Below are positions 1 to 6,205 of a stretch of 6,664 nucleotides of DNA, piece after piece. This stretch comes from JAJYKN01 sp045403145 (GTDB lineage Bacteria; Nitrospirota; UBA9217): NCBI GenBank assembly GCA_045403145.1, contig JAXIPA010000269.1:1-6664 (forward strand). Direction: 5' to 3'. Within the stretch, counting starts at the first letter, position 1. Each line of letters starts with the position of its first letter. The translations under genes and the position numbers were made by a program. The notes beneath the pieces were generated by a model that saw nothing but the letters and a program-made list of their open reading frames with translations, was not told the DNA's origin and did no database searches.

Positions 1-1
1 C

Positions 2-1678
2 ACTACCTTGACAAAATATCTGGACCCGCTTCCCGCACCCGCGAAAGTCTCTGGGACAGCGGCGCAAACCATAACGATGTCCGAGTTTACGCAGCAGGTT
101 CTTCCCTCGAACTTCAAGGGAGGTCCCTACGGCGGCAAGACGCTCGTATGGGGCTACAACAACTCCTATCCCGGTCCCACGATCGAGGCGAGGAGGGGCA
201 CTCCGTTCCACGTTTCGTATCTGAACAACCTCAATAATCCAGCGCTGCTTCCCTTTCTCCCCATTGACCAGACCCTGAACTGGGCCGATCCGCTGGGCTG
301 CAACCTGAACCCTTCATGCGCCTTCCAGCGCTACACCGGGCCGGTCCCCGTGGTCGTCCACTTTCACGGAGGGGAAGTCCCTTCTGCGTTTGACGGAAAT
401 CCGAATTCCTGGTTCACTCCCGGCGCCAGTATAAAAGGCCCCGCCTATGTAACATCGACGTTTACCTACCCGAACGCGCAGGAGGCATCCACATTCTGGT
501 ATCACGACCATACCATGGGGATTACGCGCCTCAATGTCTATGCCGGCCTCGCGGGATTTTACCTTCTGAGAGACCCCCAGAACGAGCCTGCGAATCTCCC
601 GGGCGGCTCCTACGAGAGGGAGATCGTGATCCAGGACAGGATGTTCGACACTAACGGTCAGCTCTTCTACCCGGTAAACAGCGACAGCTACTCGGAACAT
701 CCCTTCTGGGTAGATATGTTCATGGGTGACACCATCGTTGTAAACGGTAAGGTATGGCCTTACTTGAACGTGGAGCCCCGCAGGTATCGCCTGCGCCTGC
801 TGAACGGTTCCAATACAAGGACTTACACCCTGCAGCTCCAGACCACGAGCGGTTCGGCTGGCCCGGTTTTCTGGCAGATCGGCACAGACGGCGGCCTGCT
901 GGATAAGCCGATACAGATGAGCTCGGTGACTTTCGCCCCGGGCGAGCGGCTTGACCTCATCGTCGATTTTGCCGGCAAGCAGGGGCAGTCGTTCATTCTC
1001 AAAAACAGCGACTCTGATAGTTCGCATAGCTCGTATGGCTCCGCTTCAGTCAGCGAGATCATGAAGGTCAACGTTACACTGCCGCTTGGCGGGGCGGATA
1101 ACAGCCTGAACCCGTCAACAGGCCCTAATCTCCGGCCGAATAATCCGATCGTGAAGCTTGCACCGACGGTCACGTCCTCCACACCGGTACGATACATGAC
1201 CTTGGAGAAAGATAGGGATACGGATGCATTCCTGCTTAACGGCAAGATGTTTGACGATCCTATCACGGAGAAACCGAGGGTAGGCGCGACCGAGGTGTGG
1301 CAGCTCGACAACCGCACCGGAGACACACACCCCATCCATCTCCACCTGGTGCAATTCCAGGTCTTGAGCGGCGGCGACTCACACCACAGCAGTTCATATG
1401 GGGACGGAGGCGGCTCCGATCCCAGCTCACTCGGCTGGAAGGACACCATCAATGTGGGTTCCTGGGACAGCGTCAGCATCGTAGTCAGGTTTGCGCCGCA
1501 GGATATCCCGGCCGGCGGGGTCCAGCCCGGACAGAACCTCTTCCCCTTTGATCCGACGGCGACTCTGGGCACAACAGACGCATTCGGTTTCCCCGGCGGT
1601 GCAGGCTATGTATGGCACTGCCACAGACTGGAGCATGAGGATAATGAAATGATGCGCCCGTACGTAGTCGTGCCGTAA
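2..1678 (+). CDS. CotA-like multicopper oxidase (laccase / bilirubin oxidase type), 5' partial
   Basis: A copper enzyme that should oxidise phenolic or metal substrates one electron at a time and reduce O2 to water; the physiological substrate cannot be read from sequence. The frame is open to the left edge, so the true start, and any export signal, lies outside the window; the TTG at 8 is used here only for residue numbering. By recall the protein aligns with Bacillus CotA along its length. All copper-ligand motifs are present: HFHG (H118, H120), WYHDH (H166, H168), HPIHLH (H441, H444, H446) and HCHRLEHEDNEM (H537, C538, H539, H543, axial M548). Acidic residues matching CotA D116 and E498 are kept as D129 and E544. 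Two Ser/His-rich loops (about 334-350 and 454-474) replace CotA loops, and the CotA disulfide cysteines are absent. The gene ends with TAA just before a strong terminator and appears to be the last gene of its transcript. Confidence 0.93.
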   Translation, partial: TTLTKYLDPLPAPAKVSGTAAQTITMSEFTQQVLPSNFKGGPYGGKTLVWGYNNSYPGPTIEARRGTPFHVSYLNNLNNPALLPFLPIDQTLNWADPLGCNLNPSCAFQRYTGPVPVVVHFHGGEVPSAFDGNPNSWFTPGASIKGPAYVTSTFTYPNAQEASTFWYHDHTMGITRLNVYAGLAGFYLLRDPQNEPANLPGGSYEREIVIQDRMFDTNGQLFYPVNSDSYSEHPFWVDMFMGDTIVVNGKVWPYLNVEPRRYRLRLLNGSNTRTYTLQLQTTSGSAGPVFWQIGTDGGLLDKPIQMSSVTFAPGERLDLIVDFAGKQGQSFILKNSDSDSSHSSYGSASVSEIMKVNVTLPLGGADNSLNPSTGPNLRPNNPIVKLAPTVTSSTPVRYMTLEKDRDTDAFLLNGKMFDDPITEKPRVGATEVWQLDNRTGDTHPIHLHLVQFQVLSGGDSHHSSSYGDGGGSDPSSLGWKDTINVGSWDSVSIVVRFAPQDIPAGGVQPGQNLFPFDPTATLGTTDAFGFPGGAGYVWHCHRLEHEDNEMMRPYVVVP

Positions 1679-1703
1679 CGGGTCGGAGATAAAGTATGAT
1701 TGT

Positions 1704-1733
1704 GGGGGGCTGAATCATTGCCCCCCTTTTTTT
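1704..1733 (+). terminator. Rho-independent terminator of the multicopper oxidase gene
   Basis: GGGGGGC at 1704-1710 pairs perfectly with GCCCCCC at 1720-1726 across a 9-base loop, and seven T follow at 1727-1733. It starts 26 bases after the oxidase stop codon. The reverse strand lacks a T-run on the other side (only a few A/T bases precede 1704), so it should act mainly on the plus strand. Confidence 0.93.
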
Positions 1734-2134
1734 GCCTTCAATATCAGAAGGGGATCCGGCAATAACGGAACGTATGATTATCAGGCTTATGAAGTAACAT
1801 TTTCACCGATGACCTTACATTATTGTGATACCCGATTCAACCAGTATTTAGCTGCTTATTCAACGTGAGATAATTATGCACTTGTAGGTGCCGTTGAAGA
1901 CGGCCGAGAAAGGCAGTGTGATCTATTCCGATTGAAATGTTCAGCCACAATGTCATCCTTGTCCAAAACAGAAAATATTGGGCAACACTTTCAAGCCGAA
2001 AAAAATAGAGTTGCTGCTAATCGAACCTATCAACTTGTAGGTGAAGGTCGTAAAATCTACCACCGAATGGTAAAGAAATAGCGCTTAATGCTCGACCAAA
2101 TAAGTGATTTGCAGGCAGCATATGTGCGAAAAAA
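1734..2134. other. A+T-richer gene-free stretch between convergent genes
   Basis: This 401-base interval separates the 3' ends of the multicopper oxidase (+) and tsaD (-). It is visibly richer in A+T than either flanking gene and has no intact gene with start, ribosome site and recognisable product. It holds a frame broken by one stop (see the pseudogene entry), an 11-base direct repeat ACTTGTAGGTG (1880-1890 and 2033-2043), and a small inverted repeat, ACCTA at 2025-2029 with TAGGT at 2038-2042. No convincing terminator for tsaD is seen: six T directly follow its stop on the minus strand, but no stem precedes them. Confidence 0.6.
1809..2081 (+). pseudogene. Possible decayed coding remnant, unrecognised
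   Basis: Read in the frame of the ATG at 1809, the sequence is stop-free from upstream of 1734 to a TGA at 1866, then open again for 70 codons to a TAG at 2079. One stop over about 115 codons is fewer than expected for A+T-rich DNA in a random frame, which suggests former coding sequence. The second part has no plausible start with a ribosome site. Its translation holds two related segments, YALVG followed by DGR (codons from 1875) and YQLVG followed by EGR (codons from 2028). I do not recognise the family. TGA is unlikely to be recoded, because the nitroreductase in this window uses TGA as its stop. It could equally be non-coding spacer with a chance open frame. Confidence 0.22.
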
Positions 2135-3139
2135 TTACAACGGCATGGCGGGGCGGGGATTCAGGTTGAGGTCAGAAGTCTCGCCTCGCTTAAAGTGGAG
2201 ATATCCCGCGAGCGCGATCATCGCAGCGTTGTCGATGCAGTAGAACATGCCCGGCAGATAGAGCGTGATGCCGCGCTTCGTCGCTTCCTCGTTCATCCTG
2301 GCTCTCAGCGAGCTGTTCGCAGCCACGCCGCCTGCGACTACAATCTTGTCAACGCCTGTTTCCGCTGCGGCATGCATTGTCTTATCCACCAGCGTGTCCA
2401 CGACAGCAGCCTGGAAGCTCGCGGCGATATCCCTGACATTCAGTTTCGGGTCCATGCCCTTGTCCTTGCTCATGAAGAGCGCGATGTGGTTCCTGACTGC
2501 GGTTTTGAGTCCGCTGAAACTGAAGTCATAGCCCTCCAGATGTCCGCGCGGAAATTTGATGGCTTTCGCGTCGCCCTCACGGGCAAGCTTGTCGAGCACC
2601 GGCCCGCCGGGATATTCAAGGCCCATGAGTTTCGCCACTTTATCATACGCTTCGCCTGCAGCATCGTCCCGCGTCTGGCCAAGCAGAAGGTACTCGCCGA
2701 GCCCTTTGACGTGATAGAGCGCCGTGTGCCCGCCTGAGACAAGCAGCGCTACATACGGATAGCCGATGTCGGGATATTCGATGTGCGCCGCGAGGATGTG
2801 GCCCTCGCCGTGATGGACGCCGATGAAGGGAATTCCCTGCGCGTAGGCGATGGCCTTTGCCGCGGACACGCCGACGAGCAAAGCGCCGATCAGGCCGGGC
2901 GTGTAGGTAACGGCAATGAGGTTGATGTCCTTCAGCGATACCGAAGCTGCAGCGAGCGCTTCGCGGATGATAGGGATCAGATTTTTCAGGTGTTCCCGGG
3001 AAGCAAGTTCGGGCACAACGCCGCCGTATTTTTTATGGATGTCGATCTGCGAGGACACGATGCTCGACAGGACCTTGTCGTCCCGGAGCACGGCAGCCGC
3101 GGTTTCATCGCAGGAGGTTTCTATTCCAAGAGTGAGCAT
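2135..3139 (-). CDS. tsaD: tRNA N6-adenosine threonylcarbamoyltransferase TsaD
   Basis: TsaD (Kae1/YgjD/Gcp family) is the cytoplasmic ASKHA-fold enzyme that transfers threonylcarbamoyl from threonylcarbamoyl-AMP to A37 of ANN-decoding tRNAs, giving t6A, and works with TsaB and TsaE. The 334-residue length is normal. Family hallmarks in order are the N-terminal LGIETSCDETAAAV (4-17), PGLIGALLVG (81-90), metal-binding H110 and H114 in HHGEGH, VSGGHT (134-139), the DDAAGEAYDK segment (158-167), AGGVAANSSLR (269-279) and the third metal ligand D303 in CIDNAAMIA. Position 111 is Gly where I recall Met or Leu in most relatives; the ligands are intact. The ATG at 3139 gives the standard N-terminus, but there is only a weak purine-rich site upstream. 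It lies 195 bases downstream of yibQ on the same strand, an arrangement I recall from deltaproteobacteria and relatives; co-transcription is plausible but unproven. No internal promoter was identified. Confidence 0.97.
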   Translation of the reverse strand: MLTLGIETSCDETAAAVLRDDKVLSSIVSSQIDIHKKYGGVVPELASREHLKNLIPIIREALAAASVSLKDINLIAVTYTPGLIGALLVGVSAAKAIAYAQGIPFIGVHHGEGHILAAHIEYPDIGYPYVALLVSGGHTALYHVKGLGEYLLLGQTRDDAAGEAYDKVAKLMGLEYPGGPVLDKLAREGDAKAIKFPRGHLEGYDFSFSGLKTAVRNHIALFMSKDKGMDPKLNVRDIAASFQAAVVDTLVDKTMHAAAETGVDKIVVAGGVAANSSLRARMNEEATKRGITLYLPGMFYCIDNAAMIALAGYLHFKRGETSDLNLNPRPAMPL

Positions 3140-3334
3140 GTTGTTTTTACCGCACCCTGCACTCGTGTTGACACTCGTAAGCGCTGGGCACAGGCAGAGA
3201 GCTCAGAGGAGTGGAGGGTGAAAGAAGGAAGAAAAGAGAAGGTCTGTGGTGAAAATACCAGCTTGACGGTAACAGCCCCTGTCCTGTATCGAATAATTTC
3301 CGGTTTTCTCAGCGCCCTCTGCGGTGAAAATGGT
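3140..3334. repeat. yibQ-tsaD intergenic spacer with two copies of a dispersed-type repeat
   Basis: On the minus strand the sequence ATTTTCACCGCAGA begins 4 bases after the yibQ stop (3331 down to 3318). A second copy with one change, ATTTTCACCACAGA, lies 75 bases further on (3256 down to 3243). Both are followed by purine/pyrimidine-biased low-complexity sequence of the CACCGCAGAGG...CAGAG type, which I recall as a common intergenic repeat in environmental Gram-negative genomes. A direct repeat CACTCGT also occurs at 3160-3166 and 3172-3178, close to the tsaD start. No gene and no clear promoter or terminator are seen. Confidence 0.55.
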
Positions 3335-4273
3335 TTAATTCATCAACTTCGACACCGGCACGACCTCGACGCCCATAGTGTCGAGCTCCGCAAGCCATTT
3401 TCGGAGCTCGATGATGGTCGCGGGGTGAGGATGGCCGATGCCGATGGCCCTGCCGTTTTTCCTGGCGATCTCGACCAGTTCATCGAGTTGTTTCCGGATC
3501 GAAGCAGGATTGTCGCTGTCGTTGTCCAGGAACACGTCTCTCTTTGCGGACTTGAGGCCGAACTCTTTGGCCGTAGCATAGGCCACGCTCTTCGCACTCG
3601 TCAGGCTGTCGAGGAACATCAGGTTCCGGGCCTTGAGCTCGGCCATCAGGAACTTCATGGCTTCCTTGTTTTCCGTGAGCAAAGAGCCTTCATGGTTATT
3701 GATGCCGACAGCGCCCGGGACCGAGGCGACATCGTCGCTCACCGTGGTCAGGAATTCCATGGGCGTCATGTCCGAGCGCAGCATTCCGGGCGCCGGCGTC
3801 CCGTTTTTGCCCCGGTACTCCATCGGAAGGTGGAGCAGCACTTCGCGGTTGTTTTGCCTGGCAAGTTCAGCTACTTTTTTCGACTGGGCCAGGCCGGGCA
3901 TGACGGCGACGGTGACCCTGGCGGGCAGCGTCAGGATCTCGCGGGCCTGCTTCACGTCCATTCCCAGATCGTCGATCACGATGGCGACCTGGACGGTTTT
4001 TTCAGGCGCTGCCCCCCCGAGGAGCGCCGGTCCCGTCCCGCGCTTCGGGGGCTCCTTTTTCGCGGTTTGTGTCGCCGGTTTTTTTGAGGCGGCCCCGGCG
4101 TCAGGAGACTGCTCCTGCCGGGCCGGTTTTTGCAGGCTGTGGGGGCGGTATTTCCGAAGGGGTCCCCAGAGCGTGAGCGCAATTACGACGCAGGTAATGA
4201 CGATCCCTCCGACGATCCAGCGTTCTAAATCGCCGCCTTTGCCTTTTTTCCTTGGGGGTGGTTTCTTCGCCAT
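3335..4273 (-). CDS. yibQ: Divergent polysaccharide deacetylase, YibQ family
   Basis: A membrane-anchored protein of the divergent polysaccharide deacetylase family (DUF610/YibQ), whose fold resembles NodB-type deacetylases but whose substrate is not established. With the ATG at 4273 it has 312 residues. In order it has a short basic cytoplasmic start, one membrane segment (about 19-37, IVGGIVITCVVIALTLWG), a Lys/Pro/Ala-rich linker to about 92, then the periplasmic domain. That domain has IVIDDLGMD (about 98-106, with the Asp pair), LLHLPME, GINNHEGS, FLDS, FLDND and GIGHPHP. I recall GINNHMGS as usual, so the Glu is unusual. In-frame starts at 4282 (ATG) and 4291 (TTG) would add 3 or 6 residues; none of the three has a Shine-Dalgarno site. 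The gene is divergent from the DAHP synthase and upstream of tsaD. Confidence 0.9.
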   Translation of the reverse strand: MAKKPPPRKKGKGGDLERWIVGGIVITCVVIALTLWGPLRKYRPHSLQKPARQEQSPDAGAASKKPATQTAKKEPPKRGTGPALLGGAAPEKTVQVAIVIDDLGMDVKQAREILTLPARVTVAVMPGLAQSKKVAELARQNNREVLLHLPMEYRGKNGTPAPGMLRSDMTPMEFLTTVSDDVASVPGAVGINNHEGSLLTENKEAMKFLMAELKARNLMFLDSLTSAKSVAYATAKEFGLKSAKRDVFLDNDSDNPASIRKQLDELVEIARKNGRAIGIGHPHPATIIELRKWLAELDTMGVEVVPVSKLMN

Positions 4274-4371
4274 GACAGGCATTTTATACAATATTACGGC
4301 GAAAAAGACCAGCGTTTTTTGTTGTGAGGGCCGAATGGGACACCGAACATGCCGTCCGGGCCTTTTTTGGC

Positions 4372-4400
4372 TTGACTTAGTCAGGGGCGGATTTTATACT
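4372..4400 (+). promoter_or_regulatory. Sigma-70-type promoter of the DAHP synthase gene
   Basis: TTGACT (4372-4377) and TATACT (4395-4400) each match five of six bases of the sigma-70 consensus and are separated by the ideal 17 bases. Transcription should begin near 4407, giving a leader of about 46 bases. A short inverted repeat, CATGC-AC-GCATG (4407-4418), sits on the predicted start site. Confidence 0.8.
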
Positions 4401-4434
4401 GCATACCATGCACGCATGTCTGGATGAATGGTGC

Positions 4435-4443
4435 GGAGGAGGT
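4435..4443 (+). promoter_or_regulatory. Ribosome binding site of the DAHP synthase gene
   Basis: GGAGGAGGT is a near-perfect Shine-Dalgarno sequence. It ends 10 bases before the ATG at 4454 and fixes that codon as the start. Confidence 0.9.
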
Positions 4444-4453
4444 TTAACGCAAA

Positions 4454-5482
4454 ATGAGCTTTGAATATGTTCGTGAAATACCGCAGCCAGGGGAAATCCT
4501 TGCGGCCATGCCGCTGTCCAGCGACCTCGTTGCGGTGAAGAAAGGACAAGACCGGGAGATCCGGTCCGTGTTCACCGGCGAGACGGACAAACTGCTCCTT
4601 ATCATCGGGCCGTGCTCGGCGCACGATGAGGAGGCGGTGTGCGATTACATCTTGCGTCTTGCCAAAGTCCAGGCAGAGGTGAAGGACAGGATCATCATCA
4701 TCCCCCGCATCTACACGAACAAGCCCCGCACGACCGGCATCGGGTACAAGGGCATGGCGCACCAGCCGAACCTGCAGGAAGAGCCGAACATCGTCGAGGG
4801 CATCAATGCCATCCGCAGGATGCACCTCCGGGCGCTGAAGGAATCCCATCTCCCGGCCGCGGACGAAATGCTCTATCCCGGTAATTACCCGTACCTCGAA
4901 GACGTGCTGAGCTATGTTGCGGTCGGGGCCCGCTCCGTCGAGAACCAGGCGCACCGCCTTACCTGCAGCGGCCTCGATATCCCCGTGGGCATGAAAAATC
5001 CGACCTCGGGCGACAATGAAGTGACGCTCAATTCCATCCAGGCATCGCAGGCCCCGCATGTCTTCAGCTACAACCGCTGGGAGGTGAAGACCTCGGGCAA
5101 CCCCCTGACTCATGCAGTGCTCAGGGGCGCCGTGGACTATCACGGCCTGGCCGTACCGAACTACCACTACGAAGACCTCGTCATGTTCGCCGAAGCGTAC
5201 CGGAAGCGCGGACTCGTCAATCCCGCGATCATCGTGGACACGAATCACTCCAATTCGAACAAGAAATACGCCGAGCAGCCGCGGATCGCCAAGGAAGTGA
5301 TGCAAAGCCGGGAGCACTCGCCGTTGCTCAAAAAGATGGTCAAGGGTTTCATGATCGAGAGCTTCATCGAGGAGGGCAGCCAGAAGGTGACGGATACGGT
5401 ATACGGCAAGTCCATTACCGACCCGTGCCTGGGCTGGAAGGATTCGGAGAAACTTATCCGCGATCTGGCGGAGATGGTGTAA
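4454..5482 (+). CDS. aroF: 3-deoxy-7-phosphoheptulonate (DAHP) synthase, class I alpha
   Basis: It condenses phosphoenolpyruvate with erythrose 4-phosphate to DAHP, the first step of the shikimate pathway to aromatic amino acids, in the cytoplasm. The 342-residue protein is a single (beta/alpha)8-barrel domain with no fused chorismate mutase or ACT domain. Catalytic and metal residues known from E. coli AroG align as C54 (IGPCSAHD), R85 and K90 (IYTNKPRTT), R160 (VGARSVENQ), K181 (VGMKNPTSG), R224 (VLRG), H265 (DTNHSNSN), E302 (MIESFIEEGSQ) and D323 (SITDPCLGW). Stretches such as SGNPLTHAVLRG and PNYHYEDL resemble the form I recall from Firmicutes and anaerobes more than the enterobacterial isozymes. 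The position equivalent to AroG Ser180, in the Phe pocket, is D175, so feedback control may differ. The letter F is conventional; the isozyme type is not determined. It has its own promoter and a strong ribosome site. Confidence 0.96.
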   Translation: MSFEYVREIPQPGEILAAMPLSSDLVAVKKGQDREIRSVFTGETDKLLLIIGPCSAHDEEAVCDYILRLAKVQAEVKDRIIIIPRIYTNKPRTTGIGYKGMAHQPNLQEEPNIVEGINAIRRMHLRALKESHLPAADEMLYPGNYPYLEDVLSYVAVGARSVENQAHRLTCSGLDIPVGMKNPTSGDNEVTLNSIQASQAPHVFSYNRWEVKTSGNPLTHAVLRGAVDYHGLAVPNYHYEDLVMFAEAYRKRGLVNPAIIVDTNHSNSNKKYAEQPRIAKEVMQSREHSPLLKKMVKGFMIESFIEEGSQKVTDTVYGKSITDPCLGWKDSEKLIRDLAEMV

Positions 5483-5566
5483 GGCGCAGAGCGCATGGCG
5501 CAAAGAGCAGAGCGCAGAAGTCAGAAGGGTCTTACGCTTTGCTCCATGCGCTATGCCCTATGCGAA
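5483..5566. repeat. Hairpin-forming low-complexity repeat block
   Basis: Directly after the DAHP synthase stop, AGCGCATGGCGCAAAG (5490-5505) is complementary to CTTTGCTCCATGCGCT (5537-5552) at 15 of 16 positions, enclosing a 31-base loop. The left half repeats CAGAGCGCA at 5487-5495 and 5508-5516. The right half is a period-7 run, ATGCGCT, ATGCCCT, ATGCGAA (5546-5566). No T-run follows, so it is not a classic terminator. It may be a REP-like or mobile miniature repeat; which one is not determined. Confidence 0.65.
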
Positions 5567-5572
5567 ACAACT

Positions 5573-6205
5573 ATGGACCTTTTCGACGCAATCCAGGGAA
5601 GAAAAAGCATCCGCCGGTTTAAAGATACGCCGGTGCCTGAGGAGGACATCAAGCAGATCCTCAATGCTGGCAGGCTCGCGCCTTCCGCGAATAATACGCA
5701 ACCCTGGAGTTTCGTCGTCATCAAAGACCGCGAGATGCTGAAGAAAATGGCGGAAGCGGCCCGGGAAATGATCGACCGGATGGTCCCCTTTGCCGAGAAT
5801 GAGAAACAGGCCCAGCGTCTCGCGGCGTACAAGGGGAACTACTACACTTTTTTCGAGCATGCTCCGGTTGTGGTCGCCGTACTTACGGAAGCCTATGACG
5901 CGGGCACGGACCGGCTGCTCGCCCGCATGGGGTACTCGGCGGAAGACATCAAAAGACTCAGACCCCTGCCGGGACTCCAGAGCGTATCCGCGGCAATCCA
6001 GAACATGCTGCTTATGGTCCATGCCCTTGGCTACGGCTCCTGCTGGATGACCGGCCCGCTCGTGGCGCAGGAAGCCTTCGAAAAACTGCTGGGCTTTGAA
6101 AAAGAAAAGTCCATCGTCGCGCTCCTTCCCATTGGCGTACCTGCTGAGAATCCTCCGGCGAGGACCAGGAAACCGCTTGAGGAAATGATGAGAACTATCG
6201 GGTGA
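5573..6205 (+). CDS. Nitroreductase-family FMN-dependent oxidoreductase
   Basis: A 210-residue flavoprotein of the NADH-oxidase/nitroreductase superfamily; these are usually FMN-binding dimers using NAD(P)H. The substrate is not predictable. Visible hallmarks are RKSIRRF (10-16, FMN phosphate contacts by family analogy), APSANNTQPW (36-45), the helix QSVSAAIQNMLLMVHALGYGSCWMTG (start 136, end 161, with the central AAIQNM and the GSCWMTG turn) and LPIGVP (185-190). I chose the ATG at 5573 because MDLFDAIQGRKSIRRF is the normal family start. The frame is also open from an ATG at 5495, but those 26 extra residues would be encoded by the repeat block. There is no Shine-Dalgarno site before 5573, which is odd next to the strong site of the gene upstream. 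It follows the DAHP synthase by 90 bases and may be read from the same promoter. It ends with TGA; no terminator is evident. Confidence 0.92.
   Translation: MDLFDAIQGRKSIRRFKDTPVPEEDIKQILNAGRLAPSANNTQPWSFVVIKDREMLKKMAEAAREMIDRMVPFAENEKQAQRLAAYKGNYYTFFEHAPVVVAVLTEAYDAGTDRLLARMGYSAEDIKRLRPLPGLQSVSAAIQNMLLMVHALGYGSCWMTGPLVAQEAFEKLLGFEKEKSIVALLPIGVPAENPPARTRKPLEEMMRTIG

Noticed and set aside
314..1572. Long minus-strand frames opposite the multicopper oxidase (314-1027 and 823-1572)
   Set aside because: They overlap each other and a full set of copper motifs on the plus strand, and have no family features.
3160..3178. CACTCGT direct repeat near the tsaD start as a regulator site
   Set aside because: Seven bases repeated once, with no identifiable promoter nearby, is too little to support a site.
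2783..4087. A 434-codon plus-strand frame running opposite tsaD, the spacer and yibQ
   Set aside because: It overlaps two well-supported genes on the other strand, its translation is rich in Arg, His, Asp and Gly with no recognisable domain, and long antisense frames are expected in G+C-rich genes.
4344..4380. GGGCCTTTTTTGGC near 4358-4371 as a terminator
   Set aside because: Only three base pairs could flank the T-run and there is no stem ahead of it; it lies just before the -35 box of aroF.
4408..4464. Short leader ORFs before aroF: MHACLDEWCGGGLTQNEL (4408-4464) and MVRRRFNAK (4428-4457, stop overlapping the aroF start as ATGA)
   Set aside because: One Trp and one Phe are too few for an attenuation leader, neither has a ribosome site, and the strong Shine-Dalgarno sequence serves aroF itself. 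Chance is the simpler explanation.
4394..5503. A 369-codon minus-strand frame covering the DAHP synthase
   Set aside because: The opposite strand encodes a complete DAHP synthase with all catalytic residues, a promoter and a ribosome site; this frame is its shadow.
5495..5572. N-terminal extension of the nitroreductase from the ATG at 5495
   Set aside because: The 26 extra residues come from the simple-repeat block and precede a standard family N-terminus; there is no ribosome site at 5495.
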